Under the pieces are notes generated by a model. The model did no database searches. It had not been told where the DNA came from and worked only from the letters and a program-made list of their open reading frames with translations. 42,418 nucleotides of DNA, taken from positions 1 to 42,418 of the forward strand of contig NZ_POUB01000027.1 of the NCBI RefSeq assembly GCF_003236335.1, given 5' to 3'. This document shows positions 7,848-16,326 of the stretch, piece by piece. The translations under genes were made by a program, and so were the position numbers. How positions within the stretch are numbered: position 1 is the first letter of the stretch; every line of letters starts with the position of its first letter. The DNA comes from Micromonospora deserti (GTDB taxonomy: Bacteria; Actinomycetota; Actinomycetes; Mycobacteriales; Micromonosporaceae).

Positions 7848-9151
7848 TCGCCCGGGTCGTGAACCTCGAACTGCGCCGTGGGGCCGGACTGATCCTGTTC
7901 GTCGGCCTCGCCGCCGTGGGCCTGCTGATGACGGCCATGGCCGGATTGCCCTCGGACCGGACTGGTGCCTGGTCGAGCAGCGGACCCGGCATCGTCTCGT
8001 GGCTCAACACCACCGGGCTGGTGCTGGGTCCGCTCGCTGCGGCTGGCGGAGCCTGGGTGGGCGGCCGGGATCGACGGCTGGGCGTCGGGGAGTTGCTCGC
8101 CGCAGTCCCGAAGCCGCGATGGCAGCGCGATATGGCGTCGTTCGGCGCGCTCCTCGCCGCCGTCATCGGGGGACTGCTGGTGGTCGCAGCGGTGGTAACG
8201 GCGACCGTCCTACCGGCGATCACGTACGTCGGCGGGCGATGGCAGGTGTCCGCGATTCTGGTGAGCCTCGGCTGGATTGCCTGCCTGGCCATCGGTTTCG
8301 CTCTGGGCCGGCTGGTGCCGCACCGATGGACCGCTCCCGTCGTCGCATTGATCGTCTACCTGCTCAACGGAATACCGACATACCTGGACAACGGAGTGGC
8401 GCAGCTGGCCCTTGTCTCGAACCTGCCGTCCGGGGACGGCCAGCGCTTGCGCCTCAGTGTGGCTGCGGTCGCCATCGTCTGGCTGGTGGGCCTGACGTCA
8501 TCCGCCTTCCTCGCCGGCAGTGCGCGTCGTCATCACTGGGCACTGGTACCGGCCGTGCTGGCTGTCGTGGCCGCGACGCAGCTGGCTCCCTTGCCGGTGC
8601 AGTGGAATGGCAATTCCTACTCGGCTACTTGGACGGAGCCGGACCCGGATGCGATGTCGCGGGTCTGTTCCACCGACGAACCGAAGGTCTGCCTGAACGC
8701 CGTGCACGCCTCGCTCCTGCCGGACGTCACCGAGCTGGTTCGGCCCATCCTCGCCGAACTGCCGCCCGGTAGTGTCGCCGCGGAACAAGGCACCGAGCAT
8801 CCCGCCGAACGGCCGGCCACCGCGCCCGGCGAGTTCGCCATCCCCTTCCTGGAAGGGCGGACCAAGCTGTTCACGGCCGACGTGCGAGATCCGGAAGGGC
8901 TACGCGCCGAGCTGGCGGATAGTTTCCTCCGCGTCTGGTGCTCGGACCAGACCCCGGCCGTCGCCCGCGCGTACGGCATCGCGACCGCCCTGGTGCTCGG
9001 CCGGCAGGCCGCAGGGGAGGGCGCAGAGAGCCATGATCGGGTGACCGCTCGGCTGGAGCGGGACCCGTCGGCGCGGCGTGCCTGGCTGGCGGACTATCTC
9101 GACGCGGGACGGACGTGCGACCTGTCGGCATTCGCCGAGCTGGTGAGCTGA
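7844..9151 (+). CDS. ABC transporter membrane subunit with large extracytoplasmic C-terminal domain
   Basis: The 435-residue product starts at GTG 7844, overlapping the ATPase stop (GTGA). The first 250 residues hold about six or seven membrane segments (GLILFVGLAAVGLLM, WLNTTGLVLGPLAAAGGAWV, LLAAVIGGLLVVAAVVT, ALVPAVLAVVAATQLAPL and others). The last ~185 residues are soluble, begin after WTEPDPDAMSRVC and contain four Cys (in MSRVC, PKVC, RVWC and RTC), which suits an oxidising outside location. This tail could bind the signal or the cargo. No described family name can be given from sequence alone. Context makes it the permease of the upstream ATPase. Confidence 0.7.
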   Translation: MIARVVNLELRRGAGLILFVGLAAVGLLMTAMAGLPSDRTGAWSSSGPGIVSWLNTTGLVLGPLAAAGGAWVGGRDRRLGVGELLAAVPKPRWQRDMASFGALLAAVIGGLLVVAAVVTATVLPAITYVGGRWQVSAILVSLGWIACLAIGFALGRLVPHRWTAPVVALIVYLLNGIPTYLDNGVAQLALVSNLPSGDGQRLRLSVAAVAIVWLVGLTSSAFLAGSARRHHWALVPAVLAVVAATQLAPLPVQWNGNSYSATWTEPDPDAMSRVCSTDEPKVCLNAVHASLLPDVTELVRPILAELPPGSVAAEQGTEHPAERPATAPGEFAIPFLEGRTKLFTADVRDPEGLRAELADSFLRVWCSDQTPAVARAYGIATALVLGRQAAGEGAESHDRVTARLERDPSARRAWLADYLDAGRTCDLSAFAELVS

Positions 9152-9744
9152 TGAGCGCCGGGATTCGTGGTTATCTGGTGGACCGGGGAGGATGGTCCGT
9201 GCCGGTTGCCGTGCTGGCAGTGGCGGCCGCTGTTGTTGGAGCCGCCGTCGAGCTCGCCTCTCACGATTCACTGGTGGGATGGTGGGTACCGGTGGCCGTG
9301 TTGGCGCCGCTGCTGGCGGCGATCCTGCTGACCCGCACCCTGGCGGGCACGGATGTGCTTCTCGAGCGTTCGATGCCGAGGTTGACGCAAGGCCGGCGGA
9401 TGGTACACGCGTCGATGGCGATGATGCTGTGCTGTCTGCCGCTGACGGTGGCCGGAGCCGCCGTGCTGGAGGCCGCGGCCACGTTGGCCATGCTGCGAAA
9501 CGCGTTGGGCCTCTGCGGCATGGTGCTGTTGTCGGCAACGGTGATCCGGGTCCAGGCCGCGTGGATGCCCATACTCGGATACGGCCTGTTGTCCATGGCG
9601 ACCGCCCCCCGGGACACCGCGAGAGGCGCGGCGTGGTGGGCGTGGACGGTGCAGCCCGGCCGGCCGAACGTCTCCTGGGTGGTGGCTGGGTTCCTCGTGG
9701 TGGCCGGGGTGACGGCGTACGTGCGCCGGGGACCGGCAGCTTGA
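9151..9744 (+). CDS. Integral membrane protein, second transporter subunit of the sigma operon
   Basis: The 197-residue product begins at ATG 9151, whose A is the last base of the preceding stop, so it is translationally coupled. It is almost wholly hydrophobic, with about five to six membrane segments (VPVAVLAVAAAVVGAAVELA, WWVPVAVLAPLLAAILLT, MAMMLCCLPLTVAGAAVLEA, GLCGMVLLSATVIRV and a last VAGFLVVAGVTAYV). It is probably the last gene of the sigma/anti-sigma/ABC operon, since the next gene is 175 bases away with its own ribosome site. It may be a second half of the permease. Function beyond that is not visible. Confidence 0.65.
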   Translation: MSAGIRGYLVDRGGWSVPVAVLAVAAAVVGAAVELASHDSLVGWWVPVAVLAPLLAAILLTRTLAGTDVLLERSMPRLTQGRRMVHASMAMMLCCLPLTVAGAAVLEAAATLAMLRNALGLCGMVLLSATVIRVQAAWMPILGYGLLSMATAPRDTARGAAWWAWTVQPGRPNVSWVVAGFLVVAGVTAYVRRGPAA

Positions 9745-9919
9745 GCGGTCGGCTTCCCACAGGGTTGGGCCAGTACCGCCCGGGGCTGGTGCGCCCAGGG
9801 GAGGGGCCCCGGTGGTCATTGAGCGTACGAGCAATCCCCGGGTGTTGGCCGCCGGTCCTTGTGCGGACGGTAGTAGCGGGGCATGGTTTTTCCTATCACG
9901 ACTCTGCTGGAGGTGCCTC

Positions 9920-10360
9920 GTGGCGGTGGAGATCCTCACGCCGGTGCCGGTGGCGGACCTGATCGCCCGGCGGCGGCACGGCCGGTACTACGCCACCGAC
10001 GGCTATCTCAGTTCCGACGAGGTGGCGCACGCCTGGCCGGTCGTCTGGCACTACGACACGGTGGTCCGAGCCAACGGGGTGGACACCAAACGGGCATCCG
10101 CGACCGGCACGTACGGCACGACGACCTGGACCGAGTACCGCGCCGGGGACGTGCAGCGGGTCGCCGACGCGATTGCCGACGGTACGGCGGTGCTCGAACC
10201 CGGTTGGCGCCGGGACACCGAGCAGGGCCAGGAATTGCTGCACCAGGCGAGGCGGGAGGAGCGCCGGCGGCGTGCGCGGGCGTTGGCGTTCCGCAGCGCG
10301 GCGAGCCTGCTCGTCGTGCTGGCGTGTCTCGGATTTGTAGTGTTCGCCGCGACTCACTGA
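9920..10360 (+). CDS. Small C-terminally membrane-anchored protein, unknown function
   Basis: GTG at 9920 follows GGAGG with a six-base spacer. The frame is also open upstream, but the text before 9920 lacks coding character. The 146-residue product has a polar, Tyr/Asp-rich N-terminal domain (RRRHGRYYATDGYLSSDEVAHAW, DTKRASATGTYGTTTWTEYRAGD), then a basic helix (HQARREERRRRARALAFR) and a single C-terminal membrane span (AASLLVVLACLGFVVFAA). The topology suggests a cytoplasmic domain tethered by its tail. I do not recognise a family. It stands alone between the sigma operon and a pseudogene. Confidence 0.6.
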   Translation: MAVEILTPVPVADLIARRRHGRYYATDGYLSSDEVAHAWPVVWHYDTVVRANGVDTKRASATGTYGTTTWTEYRAGDVQRVADAIADGTAVLEPGWRRDTEQGQELLHQARREERRRRARALAFRSAASLLVVLACLGFVVFAATH

Positions 10361-10487
10361 CCAGGCCCCGCCGTCACGCCGTGAGATCGCGCCACAGCGG
10401 GACGAACGGGGGTGATGATCTGCTAGTGCGGATGCGCAGCCGATAGCTTCATCACGCCGAGCTCTTGCAGGGCGCCCAACTCCCACA

Positions 10488-10940
10488 CTAATCAACGAGC
10501 AAGAGGATCGGGCTGACCGGGAACGCATCCGCCGGATCGAGGCCGAGGCGATGCGGCGGGCAGACATGCGGCGGGGACGTGCCGTACCGCGTCCACCGGA
10601 CCATCGCGTCGAGCGCCTCCTGGAAGCACCCCTGCATTGGGCATACCAGGGTGGGTTGGAGGGCGACCCGTCCATCGGTGTGCGTGCCGCCCCCGATCCG
10701 GAAGTACCGGTGTCTGTCGCCCCGGCCGGACCGCTTGACCATCGCGGCGTACAGGTCGGAGGCTCTGCTGATCGGCACGAGCACGTCCAGCGTGCCGTGG
10801 ATGGTGATCAGCGGTCGGCCGATCCGCCCGGTCAGAGAGACGCGGTCGACCGCCCGATGCACCGCTCGGGGACGGGAGGCGTAGTCGTAGTCGGTGTCGC
10901 AGCCTTTCCCCGTGCCCTCTGGGCTAAACGGTGTGCAATG
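10488..10940 (-). pseudogene. C-terminal fragment of an alpha/beta-hydrolase (tannase/oligomer-hydrolase-like)
   Basis: Only the last ~150 residues of a secreted-hydrolase-type protein are present. The key block GRIGRPLITIHGTLDVLVPIS gives the strand and loop with the catalytic Asp region, and FRIGGGTHTDG gives the loop with the catalytic His. The tail CFQEALDAMVRWTRYGTSPP follows. The nucleophile elbow and the whole N-terminal half are missing. The frame stays open back to about 10940 without a plausible start or ribosome site, then reads into sequence with no match. The stop TAG is at 10488-10490. I take it as a truncation remnant, not a small gene. The family assignment is moderate. Confidence 0.55.
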
Positions 10941-10982
10941 CGAGAGCGCCGAGGGGCCCGGTGGTGCGCATGAATGTGCCCC

Positions 10983-11609
10983 TCATCGGTTGACCGGTGT
11001 GTGGTCGGTGTGCGGGAAGAGCGATGCGGCCGGCGGCCCCCCGGCAGTAGGCGGCGTCGACATCCAGATCGCCGTGCAGAGCCAGATCAGCGACGCGCCG
11101 GCGAGGACATGGACGGCGCTGATGACCGGGGAGTCGGGCAGCGGCGCGAGCAGCGCCAGGAGCGTGAAGGCGACGCCGTACCCGGCCGCCGCGACCCGGG
11201 GGAGCACCCGGGCCCGGAGCATCGACACGGCGAACATGACCGTGCCGGCGACGAAGACCACGGCGCTGCCCAGCACCGCGACGCCGCTCGGGCCGTCCAG
11301 CACGTCGTCGGCGACGGCCTCGTCGAGGTAGTAGAGGACCATGTTGAGGGCGAACGCCACGCCGGCGAACAGGCCGAGGCCGATCATGTTCACGGCGTAC
11401 GCAACCGCGCCGAACCGCCCTGTGGCGGCCCGCTGGCGCAGGTAGAGCGCGGTCAGCGCGGGCCCCCCGAAGGCCGCGCCGACACCGATGACGAAGCTGG
11501 TTGCGGCCGTCTCCCCGATGAACGCCTCCACCAACCCCGGCACAGCGGTGGACAGGCCCAGGACCACCCCGCAGGCGGCCCCGAAGCGCAGGAGCCAGGA
11601 CGTCGACAT
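10983..11609 (-). CDS. Six-span integral membrane protein, unknown function
   Basis: The 208-residue protein starts at ATG 11609 behind AAGGAAGG. It has about six hydrophobic segments (FGAACGVVLGLSTAVPGLVE, FVIGVGAAFGGPALTALYL, NMIGLGLFAGVAFALNM, GVAVLGSAVVFVAGTVMFAV, GYGVAFTLLALLAPL, VLAGASLIWLCTAIWM). A polar C-terminus (FPHTDHTPVNR) follows. The spacing resembles DUF4386-like membrane proteins, but I cannot confirm that. It is divergent from the sensor kinase at 11833, and in actinomycetes genes next to NarL-type pairs are often their targets, so the pair may control it. Overlapping longer frames on this strand are shadows. Confidence 0.65.
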   Translation of the reverse strand: MSTSWLLRFGAACGVVLGLSTAVPGLVEAFIGETAATSFVIGVGAAFGGPALTALYLRQRAATGRFGAVAYAVNMIGLGLFAGVAFALNMVLYYLDEAVADDVLDGPSGVAVLGSAVVFVAGTVMFAVSMLRARVLPRVAAAGYGVAFTLLALLAPLPDSPVISAVHVLAGASLIWLCTAIWMSTPPTAGGPPAASLFPHTDHTPVNR

Positions 11610-11832
11610 AGGCAGAACCTTCCTTTCGTACGCAGATGAGGGGACCGTAGTTTCGGGCGATCACGTCCCGTAAGTGCCGGCCGGCCACACCTCGCGGGTC
11701 GGTTCACAGCCCGGTGCCGGGCCGGGTTGGCCGAACGGCACGTGCGGAACGGCCAAAGAACCGGCCGACCGTGGTCCGGATCGCGCGGCCGGCCGTAGCC
11801 TGCTGTCCAGGAAGCGGTGGAAGGAGTACCGG

Positions 11833-13014
11833 ATGGACCGGCCCCGGCGCCCCGTCCCGTGGGCGGTGGCCGTGGTGTACGGCGCCGTGCTCGCTGGCGG
11901 CGGGTACTGGTCCCTGATCGGAGAGGCCGGCGAGCGACCGGCCCACCTCGCCGGCTTCGTGGCCGTACTGGCGCTGCTGTTCGGAGTCGAGGCTGTGCAC
12001 TGGCGCCGTTACCCGGTCACGATGCCGCCCGGCCCGGCCGCCGCGCTGCTCGCCGCACGGTTCGCGCTTTTCGTTGCGGCGGCGCTGCTCGACGGCTCGG
12101 GCACCTCGCGGGCGCTGTTCGTCCTGGTGCCGTTCGTGGCGTACTTCGCGTTCGGCCGCGCGGTGAGCGTCGCGCTGGCCGGCATCTGCCTCGCGCTCAT
12201 CGCCGTCGCCTTCACGGTGTCCACACCCGACTGGTACCGCGACGCGGAGTACGTGTCGGACCTGCTCATGTTCTCCATTGGCTTGGTGCTCGCGGTCTGC
12301 ATGGCGGCGGTGGCCATCGCCGAACGGGATGCCCGTGCCCGCCTCGAACGCACGCTGGACCGGGTCGCGGAGCTCTCCGCGGCGACGGAGCGCAACCGGG
12401 TGGCCCGGGACATCCACGACAGCCTCGGCCACCACCTCACCGCGATCGCTATCCAGCTGGAGAAGGCGTCGACTTTCAGCGACCGAGACCCTGCGCTGGC
12501 TGCGCAGGCGCTGCGCGACGCCCGCGCTTCGGCCAAAGACGCCCTGACCGAGGTACGCCGGTCGGTGCACACGCTGCGCGACGGGACGCCCCCGTTCTCG
12601 CTGCCCAACGCCCTCACCGACCTGGCGCGCAGCGCCGATGGCGGAGAGCCGGCGGTCACCGTCACCGTCATCGGCGAGCCGAACAGCTATGAACCCGCCT
12701 CGCTCGCCGCGCTCTACCGCGCCGCCCAGGAGGGCGTGACCAACGCCCGACGCCACGCCCAGGCGGCGACGGTGACCGTCTCGGCCGCGTTCGACGAGGC
12801 GGGCGCGCGGCTCACCGTGGCCGACGACGGCCGGGGCTTCCCGGCCGCCCAGGCCGGGTCCGCCGCCGAGGGCTTCGGCCTGCTCGGCATGCGCGAACGG
12901 GTGCAACTGCTCGGCGGGCAGATCAGCATCGACAGCCTGCCGGGCGCCGGTACCGTCATCACCGTGACCATCCCGCGCACGACCGCCGCGTCCGTCGTCC
13001 GGAGGCCGGCGTGA
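11833..13014 (+). CDS. Sensor histidine kinase, NarL/DesK-type (HisKA_3 + HATPase)
   Basis: The 393-residue protein starts at ATG 11833, six bases after AAGGAG. The N-terminal half has about five membrane segments with short loops and no large outside domain, so it probably senses a membrane-linked signal. The dimerisation/phosphoacceptor helix reads NRVARDIHDSLGHHLTAI with His195 as the phosphorylated residue. The ATPase domain shows the N-box AAQEGVTNARRHA, the G1 box VADDGRGF and the G2 box GFGLLGMRERV. The stop overlaps the start of the response regulator gene by four bases. It is divergent from the membrane protein at 10983-11609, a likely target. Confidence 0.93.
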   Translation: MDRPRRPVPWAVAVVYGAVLAGGGYWSLIGEAGERPAHLAGFVAVLALLFGVEAVHWRRYPVTMPPGPAAALLAARFALFVAAALLDGSGTSRALFVLVPFVAYFAFGRAVSVALAGICLALIAVAFTVSTPDWYRDAEYVSDLLMFSIGLVLAVCMAAVAIAERDARARLERTLDRVAELSAATERNRVARDIHDSLGHHLTAIAIQLEKASTFSDRDPALAAQALRDARASAKDALTEVRRSVHTLRDGTPPFSLPNALTDLARSADGGEPAVTVTVIGEPNSYEPASLAALYRAAQEGVTNARRHAQAATVTVSAAFDEAGARLTVADDGRGFPAAQAGSAAEGFGLLGMRERVQLLGGQISIDSLPGAGTVITVTIPRTTAASVVRRPA

Positions 13015-13688
13015 CCGAAAGCGACCCGGTGCGCGTTCTGGTCGTCGACGACCAGCAGTTGGTCCGGGAGGGCATCGCGTCGCTGCTGGACATCCAGTCG
13101 GGCGTCACGGTGGTTGGCACCGCGCCCGATGGCAAGGCCGCCGTCAACGCGGCGATCGAACTGCAGCCGCACGTGGTGCTCATGGACGTCCGGATGCCGG
13201 AGATGGACGGGGTCGAGGCCGCCGCGATCCTGCACCGGCGGGCGCCGCAGATCCGCGTGATCATGCTGACCACGTTCGACGACGAGGAGTACGTTCTCCA
13301 GGCGCTGCACGCGGGAGCCATCGGCTACCTGCTCAAGGACCTGCCCGCAGCCGACCTCGCCCAGGCGGTGCGGTTAGCCAACGCTGGCGTCGCGCAACTC
13401 GACTCCTCCATCACCGCCAGCCTGGCCGCCGCCCTGGCCAGTGGTGGAGCCCGGTTCGTCGCGCCGCCACCCGCACCACGCCCAGACGAGGTGCTGACCG
13501 CCCGAGAGATCGACATCCTCGGCCTCGTCGCGACCGGCTCGACCAACCGGGAAATAGCTAGCCGCCTGTTCCTGAGCGAGGGCACGGTGAAGAACCACAT
13601 CTCCCGCATCCTCGGCCGTCTCAGCCTCCGCGACCGCACCCAGGCCGCTCTGTACGCCCGCGACCACGGGCTGCTACCGGACCGCTGA
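13011..13688 (+). CDS. Response regulator, NarL/FixJ family
   Basis: GTG at 13011 overlaps the kinase stop by four bases. The 225-residue protein has a receiver domain with the acidic pair Asp13/Asp14, phosphoacceptor Asp59 (VVLMDVRMPEMDG), Thr in IMLTTFDDEEY and Lys in YLLKDLP. A LuxR-type DNA-binding domain follows at about 160-220 (LTAREIDILGLVATGSTNREI, FLSEGTVKNHISRIL). It is the cognate partner of the upstream kinase. No terminator hairpin is evident after it, and a deleted transposase begins 15 bases further on. Confidence 0.95.
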   Translation: MTESDPVRVLVVDDQQLVREGIASLLDIQSGVTVVGTAPDGKAAVNAAIELQPHVVLMDVRMPEMDGVEAAAILHRRAPQIRVIMLTTFDDEEYVLQALHAGAIGYLLKDLPAADLAQAVRLANAGVAQLDSSITASLAAALASGGARFVAPPPAPRPDEVLTAREIDILGLVATGSTNREIASRLFLSEGTVKNHISRILGRLSLRDRTQAALYARDHGLLPDR

Positions 13689-13702
13689 GCGGAGGGCGGC
13701 CA

Positions 13703-14091
13703 GGGCAGACAGTCTGGTTCGACAACCACTGGATCGTCGACTCGACCCCGGTGCCGTGCGGGATGTCCCGTCCGACCGTGCAGCGTTCCGACCTGGCCGG
13801 ATGGGCCGGCTACGGCTACTGCGCGAGCTGGGCATCGAGCTGCTGCGACCGTCCCCGAAAGCGGGAGAAGCCCGCTACGGCGAGCCGATGCTCAAGATGG
13901 TCCGCCAGCTGATCGAGTCGGTCAACGACACCCTCAAGGGCCAGCTCCACCTGGAAGAACACGGTGGGCGGACCTTCGAGGGCGTCGCGGTCCGCGTCGC
14001 CCAACGCATCTTGGCCATGGCCACCGCGATCTGGCACAACAACAAGGCCGGCGCACCCGTCCCCCGATCACTAGTCGCCTACGACCACTGA
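13703..14091 (+). pseudogene. Internally deleted transposase (IS982-like)
   Basis: Two transposase segments in different frames are joined near 13815-13825. The first (frame of 13712) reads WFDNHWIVDSTPVPCGMSRP and RSDLAGWAGYGYCAS, which contains the first catalytic Asp of the DDE core. The second reads LRELGIELLRPSPKAGEARY, then KMVRQLIESVNDTLKGQL, HGGRTFEGVAVRVAQRILAM and TAIWHNNKAG, the usual C-terminus with the final catalytic Glu. The middle, including the second Asp, is gone, as is the N-terminus. It cannot be active. No inverted repeats were seen. Confidence 0.7.
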
Positions 14092-14280
14092 TCAACTCGT
14101 CTTGGGTCGGGCGGTCCGCTCGCCCGGCAGAACGGTTCGCGGCCGAGGCGTGATCTTCAACGCACGGCGATGGGATCCCGCGGAGCTGGCACCTATGCTG
14201 GCGCCCGCATCTGGTACCGAGGTAACCGGGTGGCGGCGACCCGCGGGCGTCGACCGGCCCGGGGAGAGCGCGGGCACAAT

Positions 14281-15048
14281 ATGGACGCAACGCTGGATGC
14301 TGCCGAAGGGCTGGCAGTGCTGGCCGCTGGGGCCGCGGCGGGCGCGATCAACGCGGTGGTGGGGTCGGGCACGCTTGTGACCTTCCCGGTGTTGCTGGCC
14401 CTGGGATATCCGCCGGTGGTGGCGAACGTGTCGAACACGGTAGGGCTGGTGCCGGGATCGTTCTCCGGGGCGTATGCCTATCGCAAGGATCTGGCGGGAC
14501 ATGGCTGGCTGCTGCTGCGGCTGGGCATCGCCGCCGTGCTCGGCGGAGTCACCGGAGGCGTACTGCTGCTGTGCCTGCCCCCTGGCGCATTTCGCGCCAT
14601 CGTCCCGGCGCTGATCGGCATGGCGCTGGTGCTGGTGGTGCTGCAGCCGCGGCTGGCTCGGGCGCTGGCCGGCCGGCGCGACGAGGACGGCCGACGGGCC
14701 GGAGCGCTGCTGCTCCTTGGCGTGTTCGGCACTGGGACGTACGGCGGCTACTTCGGCGCCGCCCAAGGGGTGCTGCTGCTGGGGCTGCTCGGGGTGCTGC
14801 TCTCCACAGACCTGCGCTGGGTCAATGGGGTGAAGAATTTGCTTGCGGGCTTGGTGAACGGGGTGGCGGCAGCGTTGTTCCTCGCCCTGGGGACGGTCGC
14901 GTGGCAGCCGGCGTTGCTGATCGCGGCGGGATCCGTGGTGGGTGGCCTGATCGGCGGCCGCTGGGGACGCCGGCTGCCGCCGACGGCGCTGCGCGCCGTG
15001 ATCGTGGTCGTTGGACTGGCTGCCCTGGTAAAGCTGCTGCTGGCCTGA
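14281..15048 (+). CDS. TauE/SafE (TSUP) family permease
   Basis: The 255-residue protein has the duplicated TSUP layout with about seven to eight membrane spans. The first repeat motif is AAGAINAVVGSGTLVTFPVLLALGYPP, followed by ANVSNTVGLVPGSFSGAYAYR. The second half repeats the theme with GVFGTGTYGGYFGAAQGVLLL and LRWVNGVKNLLAGLVNGVAA. Members export or import small organic or sulfur anions such as sulfite or sulfoacetate. The substrate here cannot be named. ATG at 14281 matches the family N-terminus, and the open frame upstream is not membrane-like. No functional partner gene is adjacent. Confidence 0.85.
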   Translation: MDATLDAAEGLAVLAAGAAAGAINAVVGSGTLVTFPVLLALGYPPVVANVSNTVGLVPGSFSGAYAYRKDLAGHGWLLLRLGIAAVLGGVTGGVLLLCLPPGAFRAIVPALIGMALVLVVLQPRLARALAGRRDEDGRRAGALLLLGVFGTGTYGGYFGAAQGVLLLGLLGVLLSTDLRWVNGVKNLLAGLVNGVAAALFLALGTVAWQPALLIAAGSVVGGLIGGRWGRRLPPTALRAVIVVVGLAALVKLLLA

Positions 15049-15177
15049 CCCCCGGGCGGCGTCAACAGAGTATCGAGGCCTTGCCACACAACACGATCTT
15101 GGACGCTCTCTCTTCATGCCCGGGTCGACCATCTGGACCATGAACCCGCTGATCACTGCCCAGGACTGCGCGAGTCG

Positions 15178-15393
15178 CTACTCGCCGGCGAACACCCCGC
15201 GCCCGCCGTACCCGCCGCCGTGCCGATCGAGGAGAACTCCGAGCAAGGACTTCCTGCCCCGAAATGAAGGCTGCTCGGCGCCGAAGTCGGGCGTGCGCCC
15301 CGTCTTCCGCGTGTACTCGCTCACGAACTTCGCGACGAGGGCGCGGATGGTGGCGAGGACTTCCGGGGGTGGGCCGGTCGGTGACCGCGACAC
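15178..15393 (-). CDS. Small basic protein, unknown function
   Basis: The coding signal is a GC-rich third-position pattern ending at the TAG at 15178. The likely start is GTG at 15393, giving 71 residues, although no ribosome site precedes it. The sequence has an amphipathic helix (VLATIRALVAKFVSEYTRKTG), a basic middle (SFRGRKSLLGVLLDR) and a Gly-rich end (HGGGYGGRGVFAGE). The frame is open further upstream, but that part overlaps the PP2C-like gene and reads as a shadow. It is divergent from that gene and may be a small partner or the C-terminal relic of a longer protein. I recognise no family. Confidence 0.35.
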   Translation of the reverse strand: MSRSPTGPPPEVLATIRALVAKFVSEYTRKTGRTPDFGAEQPSFRGRKSLLGVLLDRHGGGYGGRGVFAGE

Positions 15394-15450
15394 CGGGCGG
15401 CGGCGGTTGTATGGTCGACGCCTTGATCGGCGGGAGGGCGGCGGCAGGAC

Positions 15451-16245
15451 ATGCGGGTGACGATGACGAGCGTCGCGGCACGGACCGGCCGCGCGAATGA
15501 GGACTTCACCGGCGCCGTACCGACGGCAGCGGTGCTGATCGACGGCGCCGGCATCCCCGGCATCGAATCGATCTGCCGGCACGGCGTAGCCTGGTACGCC
15601 AGCCGCCTGGGAGGCAGCCTCCTCAGCCTCTTGTCGCTCGTGCGGGACCGCAGCCTGTCGGCGCTGCTCGCCGAGGCCATCGAGCAGGTGACGGACGATC
15701 ACCGGGACACCTGCGACGTCGCCGACCCCATCAGTCCGTCAGCGACCGTGGCCATCCTGCGCCTGTCCGACGGCCTCATCGAGCACCTGGTGCTCGGTGA
15801 CTCGGTCCTCGTGCTCGACAGAGCAGACGCTGCGCCGCTCGTCGTCTCCGATCCCCGGGAGGTGATCATCAGCCGGTCGTACCGGTCCGCGCTCGAGGCC
15901 GCTGCCGAGGGTAGCGACGAGTACCACCAAGTCCTGCGAGACTTGCGCGCCAACCGGAACCAGCCGGGCGGCTTCTGGCTGGCCAAGGACGACCCGCGGG
16001 CGGCGGACGAGGCCATCACCGGAAGCTGTCCGACCTCGGAGCTGACCGGTGCCGCCCTGCTCAGCAATGGAGCCAGCCGCATCGTGGACCGGTTCCGGCT
16101 CGCCGACTGGCCAGGGGTCATGGCCGTCCTAGCGTCGAGCGGACCCGCCGAGATCATCCATCGTGTCCGGCAGGCGGAGGCGCGCCACGCGGTGGCGGCG
16201 GACGATGCGACGATCGCACACTGTACCGACCTCGGCGAGGCCTGA
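15451..16245 (+). CDS. PP2C-like phosphatase-fold protein
   Basis: The 264-residue product resembles bacterial PP2C-domain proteins. Matching features are an early acidic block (ARTGRANEDFTGA, where the Asp is metal-binding in true phosphatases), VLIDGAG where phosphatases carry a DG motif, SPSATVAILRLSDGLIEHLVLGDSVLVL as the central sandwich strands, and ALLSNGASR near the C-terminus where the family has a DG metal motif. The late Asp is replaced by Asn (SNG), so catalysis may be weakened or absent. ATG at 15451 or 15463 are both possible. It has no membrane segment. The target is unknown, and no Ser/Thr kinase gene lies nearby. Confidence 0.6.
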   Translation: MRVTMTSVAARTGRANEDFTGAVPTAAVLIDGAGIPGIESICRHGVAWYASRLGGSLLSLLSLVRDRSLSALLAEAIEQVTDDHRDTCDVADPISPSATVAILRLSDGLIEHLVLGDSVLVLDRADAAPLVVSDPREVIISRSYRSALEAAAEGSDEYHQVLRDLRANRNQPGGFWLAKDDPRAADEAITGSCPTSELTGAALLSNGASRIVDRFRLADWPGVMAVLASSGPAEIIHRVRQAEARHAVAADDATIAHCTDLGEA

Positions 16246-16326
16246 CCGTCGCCAGCGGAGCCTGCCGGCCGCCTGGCGTGGCATGCAGGGTGGTGCCCGA
16301 TCGGCGGGAGCCAGAAGAGGGCGCTA

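Noticed and set aside
14092..15156. Long minus-strand Gln/His/Arg-rich frame
   Set aside because: It lies antisense to the TauE/SafE permease, and its composition is the mirror of membrane-protein codons.
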